A DNA stretch of 64,000 nt from Pseudomonas koreensis (lineage in GTDB: Bacteria > Pseudomonadota > Gammaproteobacteria > Pseudomonadales > Pseudomonadaceae): positions 87,244-151,243 of the forward strand of contig NZ_JAOEJU010000016.1 of assembly GCF_025447595.1 (NCBI RefSeq), given 5' to 3'. Below the pieces are notes generated by a model. That model saw only the letters and a program-made list of their open reading frames with translations. It did no database searches and was not told the DNA's origin. The position numbers and the translations under genes were made by a program. Shown here in pieces: positions 8,629 to 16,758 of the stretch. Within the stretch, counting starts at the first letter, position 1; every line of letters begins with the position of its first letter.

Positions 8629-8656
8629 AAGCCCGGCGGATTGCCGGGCTTTTTGG
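8629..8656 (+). terminator. Terminator-like hairpin before the first tailocin gene
   Basis: AAAAGCCCGGC-GGATT-GCCGGGCTTTTT, a strong stem ending in five T. It lies downstream of the main promoter and upstream of every structural gene, so it must be read through for the operon to be expressed. A degenerate copy lies at about 9179-9200. Confidence 0.8.
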
Positions 8657-8716
8657 AATGCCTTCTGGGCAGAAACAGAAATGCCGGGGGGCCGGCAATC
8701 AAAAAGGATGATGACC

Positions 8717-9133
8717 ATGAAGAAGTACGTGCGTGTTGTGGATGGCAAAGTCGACAACATCTTCGAAACCAACAACCCGATCACCGACGATTTTCCGGCG
8801 AGTCAAGTCTGGGTGGATGTCACCGCATTGCCAAAGATCGACTACTCCTGGAACGCGGTGAATACCGATGGCGTCTGGACCTTTACCGACAGCGATATGT
8901 GGGGTCAGCCATCGCAGTTGTCCATGCAGCTGCGCGCCGAACGCTCCCGCCGATTTGATCGAGTCAACGCCACTCTGCTGGCTACCGCCCTGGAGCAGAA
9001 GGTTGAGCTGGGTCTGGCGACGCCTGCCGATATCGCGGGGTTGCAGGCTTACAAGCAGTTTTTCGTTGATATGAGCAACGTCAACAAACAGCCAGGTTAC
9101 CCGCTGGCAATCACCTGGCCTGAAGTTCCATAA
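8717..9133 (+). CDS. Tail-fibre assembly chaperone-like protein (isolated copy)
   Basis: A 138-aa protein with the layout of phage tail-fibre assembly chaperones: an N-terminal beta-rich part (MKKYVRVVDGKVDN...) and a helical C-terminal part (RAERSRRFDRVNATLLA; then a PADIAGLQAYKQFF segment) ending in WPEVP, as in Caudo_TAP proteins. I start at ATG 8717, 9 nt after AAGGA. These chaperones help fold or trimerise the fibre made from the gene just upstream, but here no fibre gene is within 4.5 kb on either side. It may be a leftover of a lost or moved fibre gene, or may act in trans. Confidence 0.6.
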   Translation: MKKYVRVVDGKVDNIFETNNPITDDFPASQVWVDVTALPKIDYSWNAVNTDGVWTFTDSDMWGQPSQLSMQLRAERSRRFDRVNATLLATALEQKVELGLATPADIAGLQAYKQFFVDMSNVNKQPGYPLAITWPEVP

Positions 9134-9178
9134 ATCACCGTTTCATGACTCTGCATAAGGACCGCATGACTGAATGAT

Positions 9179-9200
9179 CCGGCGTATAGCCGGGCTTTCT
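9179..9200 (+). terminator. Degenerate terminator hairpin, repeat of the 8629 element
   Basis: CCGGC-GTATA-GCCGG followed by GCTTTCTGGAATGCC. The 3' flank repeats the sequence after the 8629 hairpin (GCTTTTTGGAATGCC), so this is a duplicated intergenic module. The weak T-run suggests partial termination at best. Confidence 0.45.
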
Positions 9201-9281
9201 GGAATGCCTGCCTGATGCAGACGCTTCAACAAGGTTTCGCGCCATGAGCAAGGCTCCGCAGGGAATCGAAAGGATTTGTCG

Positions 9282-9473
9282 ATGTTGAAAGAATGCCGCT
9301 GCGGCCATTGCAAACGACTGCTCGCCCGGGTGGGCGAGTACACAGAACTCCAGATCAAATGTTCCCGCTGCGGAACGTTGAATCATGTGAAGGCCGCGAG
9401 CCCCGAGCGATCGCCTGTGAGCGACCTGAGCACGATCACGTGCACAAAACTATCCGACTCTATAGGTAAATAA
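9282..9473 (+). CDS. com: Com-family zinc-finger translational regulator
   Basis: A 63-aa protein like phage Mu Com, a small zinc-binding protein that binds mRNA and activates translation of the overlapping downstream gene (mom in Mu). Paired cysteines are in CRCGHC (C7, C10) and KCSRC (C27, C30), forming two Cx2C knuckles about 17 residues apart. The start at ATG 9282 follows AAAGGA. The stop codon shares one base with the ATG of the next gene (TAATG), the com/mom type of coupling, but that neighbour is a secreted DUF642-like protein, not a DNA-modification enzyme. Confidence 0.8.
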   Translation: MLKECRCGHCKRLLARVGEYTELQIKCSRCGTLNHVKAASPERSPVSDLSTITCTKLSDSIGK

Positions 9474-10054
9474 TGAAATCGATCAAAACTCATCTGGGTT
9501 CGATGCTGTTGTCCCTGACACTGCTGGCTGCCAGCGGTTCTGCATTCGCGGCCGAACTGGTCGTCAATGGAAGCTTTGAAACCCCTGGTTGCGGCAATGA
9601 CTGCGTTCTGAATACACCCGCTCAGGCTGACTTCATCAATGGCTGGACAACGTTCCTGTCCGGTGTCGAATACATGAACGTCCGCGCGGCTATCGGCAGT
9701 TCGGTTGCTGCCGATGGTGCAATGGCCGTTGATCTTGCCAACTATGTTTATGAAAACGGCGGTGGGATTCAGCAAAACATTAATACCGTCGTGGGCGCGA
9801 AGTATCGCCTGACGTTTAGCGCCGGTAACTCGAAGTATGTGAATCGCAGCGGCAATGGTGTCATCAACGTCAAGGTAGCCGGACAAACCACAAGCTTCGA
9901 CACTCCTGTGGCGACAGGTGATGCAACGGTCTGGGAAACCAGAACCCTGGACTTCACCGCCACGACTTCTCAAACGACCCTGAGCTTCTCGAACGAGCAG
10001 AATCCCAACGCTCATTTCGCGTTCATTGACAAGGTCAGCGTAGTGCCTCTTTAA
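9473..10054 (+). CDS. Secreted DUF642-like (galactose-binding-like fold) protein
   Basis: A 193-aa exported protein. A Sec signal peptide (MKSIKTHLGS then a hydrophobic core) ends at AFA/A, about residue 26. The mature part opens with ELVVNGSFETP and carries GGGIQQNINTVVGAKYRLTF, the pattern of DUF642 / choice-of-anchor beta-sandwich modules known from plant and bacterial wall-associated proteins. Such folds usually bind carbohydrate; binding is not shown here. Two cysteines (PGCGNDC) could form a disulfide. It is not a known tail component, and its place between com and holin suggests cargo controlled with the tailocin. A hairpin terminator follows. Confidence 0.65.
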   Translation: MKSIKTHLGSMLLSLTLLAASGSAFAAELVVNGSFETPGCGNDCVLNTPAQADFINGWTTFLSGVEYMNVRAAIGSSVAADGAMAVDLANYVYENGGGIQQNINTVVGAKYRLTFSAGNSKYVNRSGNGVINVKVAGQTTSFDTPVATGDATVWETRTLDFTATTSQTTLSFSNEQNPNAHFAFIDKVSVVPL

Positions 10055-10064
10055 GGCATAACCC

Positions 10065-10091
10065 GCGGGCATTCCTCGAGTGCCCGCTTTC
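10065..10091 (+). terminator. Terminator after the DUF642-like gene
   Basis: GCGGGCA-TTCCTCGAG-TGCCCGC followed by TTTC, 10 nt past the stop. The T-run is short, so termination may be partial. Confidence 0.55.
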
Positions 10092-10146
10092 AGAGACATC
10101 GTTTGAAACCCAAATACATCACTCATCAATCTCCAGGAGGCGTGAC

Positions 10147-10485
10147 ATGACAAACGAGCAACAAGCGTTGGCGGACATGCCGATCTGGCTGGTCATCCTC
10201 CTTGCCGTCGTTGGCGGGGTGTCCGGCGAAATGTGGCGCGCCGACAAGGAAGGTGCTCGCGGCTGGCCGCTGATTCGCCGGCTGGCCCTGCGCTCCGGCG
10301 CCTGCATGATCTGCGGCGTGTCGGCGATCATGCTGTTGTACGCCGCCGGCATGTCGATCTGGGCTGCCGGGGCATTTGGTTGCCTCACCGCAATGGCCGG
10401 CGCCGACGTCGCCATCGGCCTTTACGAGCGCTGGGCTGCCAAGCGCATTGGCGTCTGCGAAGTTCCTCCGCGCGACCCGCAATAA
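10147..10485 (+). CDS. Phage holin
   Basis: A 112-aa inner-membrane protein with three hydrophobic stretches: PIWLVILLAVVGGVSG, ACMICGVSAIMLLYAAGM and IWAAGAFGCLTAMAG. This is the layout of the LysS/HP1-type holin at the head of R-pyocin clusters (PA0614 position). Holins form the membrane lesion that releases the endolysin. AGGAGG lies 6 nt before the ATG. This is the only holin I see in the island, so it presumably serves both tail modules; the endolysin and spanins are 31 kb away at the other end. Confidence 0.85.
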   Translation: MTNEQQALADMPIWLVILLAVVGGVSGEMWRADKEGARGWPLIRRLALRSGACMICGVSAIMLLYAAGMSIWAAGAFGCLTAMAGADVAIGLYERWAAKRIGVCEVPPRDPQ

Positions 10486-10558
10486 CCCGCTCACTTTCCT
10501 GTCTCGCTGCACGCCGTGCGGCGGGACTTCGCGTGGACATCTGAAAAGGAGGTCAAGC

Positions 10559-11080
10559 ATGCCCGCACCCATCCAGCAGCCTTCGCAGCTGTTCACGGCA
10601 ATGGCCACAGCCTTGCGCAACAACGCCGATCTGAACGTGCAGGTTGGCAATCACGATGACTTCACGGCCCCCGGCGACAAGGCCTGGGTGCTGATCGACA
10701 TCGAACGAAACGCGCCAGGCGAGCGCGCCTCCAATGGGCGCATTACCCATGTGCTGACGCTGTCGTTGCAGGTCATTCCGACGATTTCCTCCACGGCGTT
10801 TGCCGCGTGCGATCTCATTGCCGCGCTGAAAAATCTGGTCACCGACAACCGATGGGGCTTGTCCGGCGATCAATGCGATCTGCCGATGAACATTGATGGA
10901 ATGCCGTCATTGCTCATCCGCGCCGATCAGCCGAACAAAGCCTGGACCCTGTCGTTCAACCAGACCCTCTATCTGGGTCCGACCCTGCTGGACGACCCGC
11001 TCGGTACGCCGAAATTCGCCCGCACCTGGGAAGTCAGCGACATCGACGATCCCGACCAATACACCTCTCTGGAGGCCTGA
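10559..11080 (+). CDS. PA0615-like R-tailocin protein (possible tail-completion role)
   Basis: A 173-aa soluble protein lying between holin and gpV, exactly where P. aeruginosa R-pyocin clusters carry PA0615. The start at ATG 10559 follows AAAAGGAGGTC; an upstream extension of the frame to 10376 overlaps the holin gene and is not credible. No catalytic motif is visible. The compact alpha/beta layout (ALRNNADLNVQVGNHDDF; HVLTLSLQVIPTISSTAFAA) would suit a tail terminator or completion protein, but I assign it by position only. Confidence 0.6.
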   Translation: MPAPIQQPSQLFTAMATALRNNADLNVQVGNHDDFTAPGDKAWVLIDIERNAPGERASNGRITHVLTLSLQVIPTISSTAFAACDLIAALKNLVTDNRWGLSGDQCDLPMNIDGMPSLLIRADQPNKAWTLSFNQTLYLGPTLLDDPLGTPKFARTWEVSDIDDPDQYTSLEA

Positions 11081-11083
11081 CCG

Positions 11084-11692
11084 ATGTTCGACGCGTTATT
11101 GCGAATGCAGCTGGGCCCGATCATCGAGCGCCTGGCCGAGATGGAAGCGGAAATCGAAGACCTGCACCGGCGCGCCGAGAGTTATTGCCGCATCGGCATC
11201 TGTCAGGAAGTCGATGCCGCCAGTAACACCTGCAGGGTCAGCCATGGTGGCTTGCTCACCCCGGCCATCAAATTCTTCAACCCCAGCGCCGGAGCGCAGA
11301 GCGAATCGCGGATCCCGACGGTGGGCGAACAGTGTCTGCTGTTCAACTACGGCAGCGGCGAAAGCGGCGCGCAGAGCGTGGCGCTGTTCGGCCTGAACAG
11401 CGACCGCTTTCCGCCGACCTCGACGGTGCCGACGTTGACTCGTCGCGTCCATCAGGATGGCAGCGAAAGCGGCTACGACGACGCCTCTCACACGCTGCAT
11501 TGGCAAAACGGCCCGGCGGCCTTCAACGGCTCCCGCGAATCGCTTGAGCTGAGCATCGGTTCGGCACGGCTGGCGATGACCGCGCAAGCGATCAACCTGC
11601 AACTGGGTGCGGTCGGCCTGACGATCGACGTCTCGGGCGTGCACTTCAGCGGCCCGTTGGTGGAACACCAGGGTCGCGTCATCAGCCCCTGA
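11084..11692 (+). CDS. Baseplate spike protein, P2 gpV family
   Basis: A 202-aa protein forming the membrane-piercing spike at the tip of the contractile tail. An N-terminal OB-like domain (CRIGICQEVDAASNTCRVSH; RIPTVGEQCLLFNYGSGES) is followed by a beta-helical C-terminus. It starts a close-packed baseplate run V-W-J-I. Confidence 0.88.
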   Translation: MFDALLRMQLGPIIERLAEMEAEIEDLHRRAESYCRIGICQEVDAASNTCRVSHGGLLTPAIKFFNPSAGAQSESRIPTVGEQCLLFNYGSGESGAQSVALFGLNSDRFPPTSTVPTLTRRVHQDGSESGYDDASHTLHWQNGPAAFNGSRESLELSIGSARLAMTAQAINLQLGAVGLTIDVSGVHFSGPLVEHQGRVISP

Positions 11693-11706
11693 ATCAAGAG
11701 CTTCCC

Positions 11707-12039
11707 ATGATTGGAATCGATAGAGACAGCGGGGCCACGGTCGACGACTGGCTGCAATTCGTGCAGCGCGCGACCCGGGCCCTGACCACGCCGCTGGGCA
11801 CCCGGCAAAAACGGCCCTTGTACGGTTCGCTGATCCCCTCGTTGCTGGGGCAGAACCTGGGCGACGACGTTCTGCTTCTGGCTCAAAGCCACGCCGCGCA
11901 AGCGTTCTACAACGCGCAGAACGGTATCGGCGATTTCCAGCCGCAAGTGATCGTCGCCAGTCGTCAGGGCGCGGGTTTGTTGCTGCATTTTGCCGGCACC
12001 TGGAAAAACCGCCAACAGACTTTCGAGGTCGTGACATGA
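11707..12039 (+). CDS. Baseplate wedge protein, gpW/gp25 family
   Basis: A 110-aa protein of the GPW/gp25 family, the lysozyme-like wedge subunit that contacts the sheath. Diagnostic segment: LTTPLGTRQKRPLYGS. It overlaps gpJ by 4 nt (ATGA), implying coupled translation. Confidence 0.92.
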   Translation: MIGIDRDSGATVDDWLQFVQRATRALTTPLGTRQKRPLYGSLIPSLLGQNLGDDVLLLAQSHAAQAFYNAQNGIGDFQPQVIVASRQGAGLLLHFAGTWKNRQQTFEVVT

Positions 12040-13031
12040 GCATGTTGATCCCCGGCCAGAACCAATTGGCCGAACCCTCCTTGATCAAGGTCGATGCCTT
12101 CGAGGATCTGCTCGCCGAGTTCAAGACTTTCGTTATTGAATACGTCGGCGCACGCTCGCCGCAGAGCGCGGAAAAACTCAAGACCAGCCTGGACAACGAA
12201 AGCGAACTGCTGACCCTGGCTCTGGAGGCTTTCTGCGTTCGCCTGCAAACCCACGAGCGCAAATACAACGCCCGGATCAAGCAGATGCTGGCGTGGTGGG
12301 CCACCGGCAGCAACCTCGATGCGCGGCTGGCGGACATGGGCCTGGAACGGCAGTTGCTCGACCCGGGCGACCCGTCGGCATTCCCGCCGGTGCCGGCGAT
12401 TTACGAAAGCGACGATGACGCCCGCTTGCGCTACTACCTGGCGCCCCATGCGCCGGCGGCGGGTTCGCGGATGCAGTATCGCCGCGAAGTATTCACCCTG
12501 GGCGAGCGGCCGGCGGTGAAAGTCGAATCCACCGATGCAGGTGTTGTGAACGTCACCTACACCTTCGACCCGGACGGCCTCGCCGCGCAGGTCAAGGATG
12601 GTAACGGCCGTCGCACCGCGCCTGGCGAAGTGCAAGTCACCGTGCTCTCCCGCGATGCCGACGGCACGCCGTCCGCCGCGCTGCTCGACGGCGTACGCCA
12701 ACACTTCGCCCGGCCCGATGTCTGCCCGGAAACCGACAAGGTCACGGTCAAAGGTGCCGAGATTCAGCGCTACACAATCCGCGTCGTGGCAAAGATCAAT
12801 TCCGGCCCGGATTCGGGCCTGACCAAAGTCGCCGCGCAGCAACATTTGCAGGCCTACGCCGACAGCTGCCATCGCCTGGAAGGCCGGGTAGATCCGAGCT
12901 GGATCGACTACACGCTGCACAGCGCCGGCGCCGTGCAGTTGCAGATTCTTGAACCGCTGACGCCCATCGTGTGTACCGCGTTTCAAGCGCCGTACTGCAC
13001 GGCGGTTGAAGTCGAGGTGCAGACGTTATGA
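12036..13031 (+). CDS. Baseplate wedge protein, P2 gpJ family
   Basis: A 331-aa baseplate J-like protein (T4 gp6 counterpart) that builds the wedge and helps transmit the contraction trigger. Family features: DARLADMGLERQLLDPGD and a C-terminal half with VQVTVLSRDADGTPS and PETDKVTVKGAEIQRYTI. It overlaps both neighbours by 4 nt. Confidence 0.92.
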   Translation: MSMLIPGQNQLAEPSLIKVDAFEDLLAEFKTFVIEYVGARSPQSAEKLKTSLDNESELLTLALEAFCVRLQTHERKYNARIKQMLAWWATGSNLDARLADMGLERQLLDPGDPSAFPPVPAIYESDDDARLRYYLAPHAPAAGSRMQYRREVFTLGERPAVKVESTDAGVVNVTYTFDPDGLAAQVKDGNGRRTAPGEVQVTVLSRDADGTPSAALLDGVRQHFARPDVCPETDKVTVKGAEIQRYTIRVVAKINSGPDSGLTKVAAQQHLQAYADSCHRLEGRVDPSWIDYTLHSAGAVQLQILEPLTPIVCTAFQAPYCTAVEVEVQTL

Positions 13032-13663
13032 CCGATCAGACACCGCGTCCGACTCTGCTGCCGGCCAACAGCTCTGCGCTGGAACGGGCACTCGACATCG
13101 GCTTCGGCACCTTGCTTGACCGCGTCGCGCCGCCGTTTCCCGAACTGATGAACCCTGCCTCGACACCCGTCGCGTTCCTGCCGTATCTCGCGGCGGATCG
13201 CGGGGTCGCCGAATGGAGCACCGACGCACCGGAAGCGGAAAAACGCCTGACCGTCGAACTGGCCTGGCCCACTGCGCGTCAGGCCGGCACCCGCAAGGCG
13301 CTGGAGAACGCCGCCAAGGGTTTGCAACTCAGGCCGGAAATCCGCGCCTGGTACGAACAGACACCGCCCGGCGAGCCTTACAGCTTTTCCGTGCGGGCCT
13401 TCAGCGAACAACCCTACAGCGAAGAGATCGACGCCCGTCTCGACCGACGCCTGGCTGATGCCAAGAGTGAGCGGGACGTGCTGTCGGTGTCGGTCGGCCT
13501 CAGCGCCTTCGGCAATCACGTCATCGGCGCCGCGACCTTCTGCGGTGAGCTGACCACGGTTTATCCGGTGTTCCTCGAAGGGCTCGAGACATCCGGCGAG
13601 GCCTTCATGGCGGCGGCGCTGTACACCGTCGAAACATCCACTATTTATCCTCAGGGGGCCTGA
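13028..13663 (+). CDS. Baseplate protein, P2 gpI family
   Basis: A 211-aa phage tail protein I. It joins the baseplate wedge to the fibre network in P2-like tails. The N-terminal part (LLPANSSALERALDIGFGTL) and the WPTARQAGTRKALE helix fit the family. It ends directly before the fibre gene (TGA, then ATG at 13664). Confidence 0.9.
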   Translation: MTDQTPRPTLLPANSSALERALDIGFGTLLDRVAPPFPELMNPASTPVAFLPYLAADRGVAEWSTDAPEAEKRLTVELAWPTARQAGTRKALENAAKGLQLRPEIRAWYEQTPPGEPYSFSVRAFSEQPYSEEIDARLDRRLADAKSERDVLSVSVGLSAFGNHVIGAATFCGELTTVYPVFLEGLETSGEAFMAAALYTVETSTIYPQGA

Positions 13664-16102
13664 ATGGCTGACTTTTACACCCTGCTCACCAACGCAGGGA
13701 TTGCCTACGAAACCGCCTGCAAGGCAGCGGGCGTACCGATCAAGTTGACGCAGATTTCAGTCGGCGATGGCGGCGGCGCGGTCTACAACCCGGCCGCGAC
13801 GGCTACCGCGCTGAAACGCGAAGTCTGGCGCGGACCGCTTAACGCGCTGTTCCAGGACGAGAAGAATCCGAGCTGGCTGCTCGCCGAAGTCACCATTCCG
13901 CCGGACGTCGGCGGCTGGTACGTGCGTGAAGCCGGGCTGTGGACCGACACCGGCATTCTCTACGCCATCGTCAAATACCCGGAGTCGTTCAAGCCGGTAC
14001 TGGCCTCGTCCGGCTCGGGCAAAGAGTTCTACATCCGCTCGATTTTCGAGACCAGCAATGCGTCGCTGGTGACGCTGCTGATCGATGACACGGTGGTCAA
14101 GGCCACTCGCGCCTGGGTCATGAGCTACCTCGCCGAAGAACTCGGCAAGCTTGATGGCAAACAGTCGGTGCGTGTCGCCGCCACCGCCAACGTGGTGCTG
14201 AACGGTGCACAGCAGATCGACGGCGTGGCGGTGATTGCCGGCGACCGCGTATTGCTGCCGAACCAGACCCTGGCCAAGGACAACGGCCTGTGGATCGTCG
14301 CCAACGGTGACTGGGTTCGGGCCAACGATGCCAACGTCAGTGCCAAGGTCACACCGGGCCTGACGGTGATGGTGGAAGAGGGTGCGCTCAACGGCGATTC
14401 GCTGTGGCACCTGACTACCAACGCGCCGATCACCCTCGGCACAACCGCGTTGACATTCAAGATGCTGGCAGGGCGCACGGGCATTACCGCCGGGACTTAC
14501 AAGAGTCTGAGCGTCGACGAATACGGCCGCGCGACGGCCGGCTCGAATCCCGACACGCTGGCCGGTTTCGGTATCAAGGATTCGTACACCAAGGCTGAAG
14601 TCGAGGCGCTGATTGCCAAGGCCTCGGCATTGCCGGTGGGCTCGATTGTCGCGTTCCCGGTTGACTCGCCACCGCCGGGCTTTCTGGAGCTGGACAACAG
14701 CGTCAAAAGCAGCGCGACTTACCCGGACTTGAGCGCCTATCTGGGCGGCAAGTTCAACAAGGGGGATGAGGGTGTCGGGAATTTCCGGTTGCCTGAGGCG
14801 CGTGGGGAATTCTTGCGGGGTTGGGATCATGGGCGGGGTGTGGATGCTGGCCGAGCGATTGGATCATCTCAAAAGGGGACAGTGACAACCTTTGACAGCA
14901 ACCCTAATCCGAACCTTACGGTCGAAGTTGTTCAGGCAACGGTGGCGGATGCTCAGGCAGATGTGTTCATACCCGCTGATTATCCAGGTGTGGCCAGATC
15001 GTACACTGTTGCAGGTGCTGTATCTTCGCCGGTATTGGTCGATGGCGGTGTTGTGAGGCCACGCAACGTCGCTGTCATGTGGTGCATCAAAGCCTGGAAC
15101 GCTCCCGTCAATCAGGGAAACATCGACGTAGCGGCACTGGTCAAGGAAGTCTCCCGGCTCGGATCTGCCGTTCCGGTGGGTGCCGTCATGGCATTCCCGA
15201 CGGGGATCGTACCGCCAGGGTTTCTTGAGCTGGATGGCAGTGTGCAGAGTGTTGCGACTTATCCGGATCTGGCGGCTTTTCTTGGCACTGCTTACAACAA
15301 GGGCAACGAAGGTGCGGGCAACTTCCGCTTGCCGGAGTCGCGTGGCGAGTTCTTGCGCGGTTGGGATCATGGGCGTGGCGTGGATGCCGGGCGAACTATG
15401 GGGAGTTGGCAAAAAGGCAGCTTGCAGTCCTTTGATCCATCCAACGATAGCTTGGCCGTTTCTGGTCTTTGGCATAACACGGCTTCCAATGCAGGCATCG
15501 CGCAGGCACACGGCCTCGATGCTCATTCGCAATCGGATTACCCGATCAGCAACTCGGTTTTTACCACTGGCGCAGGGCCTGTCAGCAATGGCGCGCTAGG
15601 TGTAACCCGCCCGCGCAACCTGGCAGTCATGTGGTGCATCAAAGCCTGGAACGCGCCGGTCAATCAGGGAAGCATTGATGTCGCAGCGCTGGCTCCTCTG
15701 GCCCAGCAAGCGACCGAAATCAAGCAAGGGACGGCCAAGGTTGCAACCCAGGAGTTGACCGACACCGGGGCCGACGACACGACAATCGTGACGCCGAAAA
15801 AACTTCGTTGGGGTTTTCAGATCCTCAAGGCCGTCAACGGCTATATCGTTTTCCCGTCCTGGCTGGGTGGCTTGATCATTCAGTGGGGCAGGGTCTCCGG
15901 AAATGGCGGTACGGACATCGCCACTGCCTTCCCGATTGCTTTTCCAAATGGCATGTACAGCCTGAACGCGACGTTGAATTACACGCCAGGGGCGGCAGTG
16001 AACGGGTATGTGGATGTCGGTGTGTCAAGTCTCACTTCGTTTTATGGAAAACACACCTTTCCCGGGGTCACGGTCTTTCATTGGGTCGCGGTGGGCAGTT
16101 AA
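13664..16102 (+). CDS. Module-1 tail fibre with duplicated collar domain (P2 gpH-like)
   Basis: An 812-aa receptor-binding fibre. The N-terminus (ADFYTLLTNAGIAYE... ISVGDGGGAVYNPAATATAL) is the P2 gpH/pyocin fibre attachment domain. Residues about 323-502 and 503-682 are two direct copies of a tail-collar unit: each begins with PVGxxxAFP, contains the NFRLPExRGEFLRGWDHGRG core and ends with KAWNAPVNQG. The unit is exactly 540 nt (14630 and 15170) with a divergent centre. The C-terminal about 90 residues (WGRVSGNGGTDIATAFPIAF) resemble a gp53-type tip. This gene should set the target range of module 1. Confidence 0.9.
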   Translation: MADFYTLLTNAGIAYETACKAAGVPIKLTQISVGDGGGAVYNPAATATALKREVWRGPLNALFQDEKNPSWLLAEVTIPPDVGGWYVREAGLWTDTGILYAIVKYPESFKPVLASSGSGKEFYIRSIFETSNASLVTLLIDDTVVKATRAWVMSYLAEELGKLDGKQSVRVAATANVVLNGAQQIDGVAVIAGDRVLLPNQTLAKDNGLWIVANGDWVRANDANVSAKVTPGLTVMVEEGALNGDSLWHLTTNAPITLGTTALTFKMLAGRTGITAGTYKSLSVDEYGRATAGSNPDTLAGFGIKDSYTKAEVEALIAKASALPVGSIVAFPVDSPPPGFLELDNSVKSSATYPDLSAYLGGKFNKGDEGVGNFRLPEARGEFLRGWDHGRGVDAGRAIGSSQKGTVTTFDSNPNPNLTVEVVQATVADAQADVFIPADYPGVARSYTVAGAVSSPVLVDGGVVRPRNVAVMWCIKAWNAPVNQGNIDVAALVKEVSRLGSAVPVGAVMAFPTGIVPPGFLELDGSVQSVATYPDLAAFLGTAYNKGNEGAGNFRLPESRGEFLRGWDHGRGVDAGRTMGSWQKGSLQSFDPSNDSLAVSGLWHNTASNAGIAQAHGLDAHSQSDYPISNSVFTTGAGPVSNGALGVTRPRNLAVMWCIKAWNAPVNQGSIDVAALAPLAQQATEIKQGTAKVATQELTDTGADDTTIVTPKKLRWGFQILKAVNGYIVFPSWLGGLIIQWGRVSGNGGTDIATAFPIAFPNGMYSLNATLNYTPGAAVNGYVDVGVSSLTSFYGKHTFPGVTVFHWVAVGS

Positions 16103-16111
16103 GGAGAGATC

Positions 16112-16657
16112 ATGAAATACGCACTGTTTGACGAGAATTCGAACTTGCAAACCTGCCTGATTGAAGGGGTTCACCCGATCCCCTCGTCAGCAGTCAAAGT
16201 CGATGACAAGTTGTTTGTCAGGTTGACTCAGGAAGCCGATGGTATCTGGCGTCGAGTAGGCGATGAAATTGTCAAAACGCCTTTCCCGCAAGTGACTCCT
16301 GACTATGCGCAACGGGTCGCCGATGAGCGCTATGAGCGGGAGAACGCGGTCGTTTCTGTGGAGGGTCTGACTGTTGCAACCTCCCGTGACAGCGCGGGGA
16401 TGATCTATGGCGCAGGCATCTCGGCGATTCTCGATCCTGATTACCGCTGTAACTTCAAAACACTCGAGGGTTTCGTCGAGATAGGCGCGCAGCAGATTCT
16501 CGCGATTGCCAAAGCTGTCAGGGCGCACGTGCAGGCTTGTTTCGACCGCGAACTGGAGTTGCTCCAGGCAATCGAGGATGGCACGTACTCCGATGAAATG
16601 CTCAAGCAAGGCTGGCCCGATTCCATGCCTGTAACGCCAACCTCCGAGCCTCAATAA
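16112..16657 (+). CDS. Tail-fibre assembly protein with DUF4376-like domain
   Basis: A 181-aa protein just behind the module-1 fibre, with AAGGAGAG 8 nt before the ATG. The N-terminal third is beta-rich. The C-terminal two thirds (YERENAVVSVEGLTVATSRD; AILDPDYRCNFKTLEGF) fit the DUF4376 domain found in fibre chaperones. Its likely job is folding or trimerising the 812-aa fibre. A double terminator follows. Confidence 0.8.
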   Translation: MKYALFDENSNLQTCLIEGVHPIPSSAVKVDDKLFVRLTQEADGIWRRVGDEIVKTPFPQVTPDYAQRVADERYERENAVVSVEGLTVATSRDSAGMIYGAGISAILDPDYRCNFKTLEGFVEIGAQQILAIAKAVRAHVQACFDRELELLQAIEDGTYSDEMLKQGWPDSMPVTPTSEPQ

Positions 16658-16686
16658 AACGCCCCGCATCCCGGGGCGTTTTCTTT
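16657..16686 (+). terminator. Intra-operon terminator after the module-1 fibre cassette
   Basis: AAAACGCCCCG-CATCC-CGGGGCGTTTT followed by C/T-rich sequence, overlapping the stop of the chaperone gene. It lies inside the tailocin transcription unit. Confidence 0.85.
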
Positions 16687-16712
16687 CCCCCCAAAAACAT
16701 TCAACACCCGCC

Positions 16713-16738
16713 AAGCCCCTCCCAACGAGGGGCTTTCC
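16713..16738 (+). terminator. Second intra-operon hairpin before the sheath genes
   Basis: AAGCCCCT-CCCAACG-AGGGGCTT with a short T-run, 27 nt after the previous terminator and just upstream of the small gene at 16759. Confidence 0.65.
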
Positions 16739-16758
16739 CGTTTATGGAGAAACGAAAA

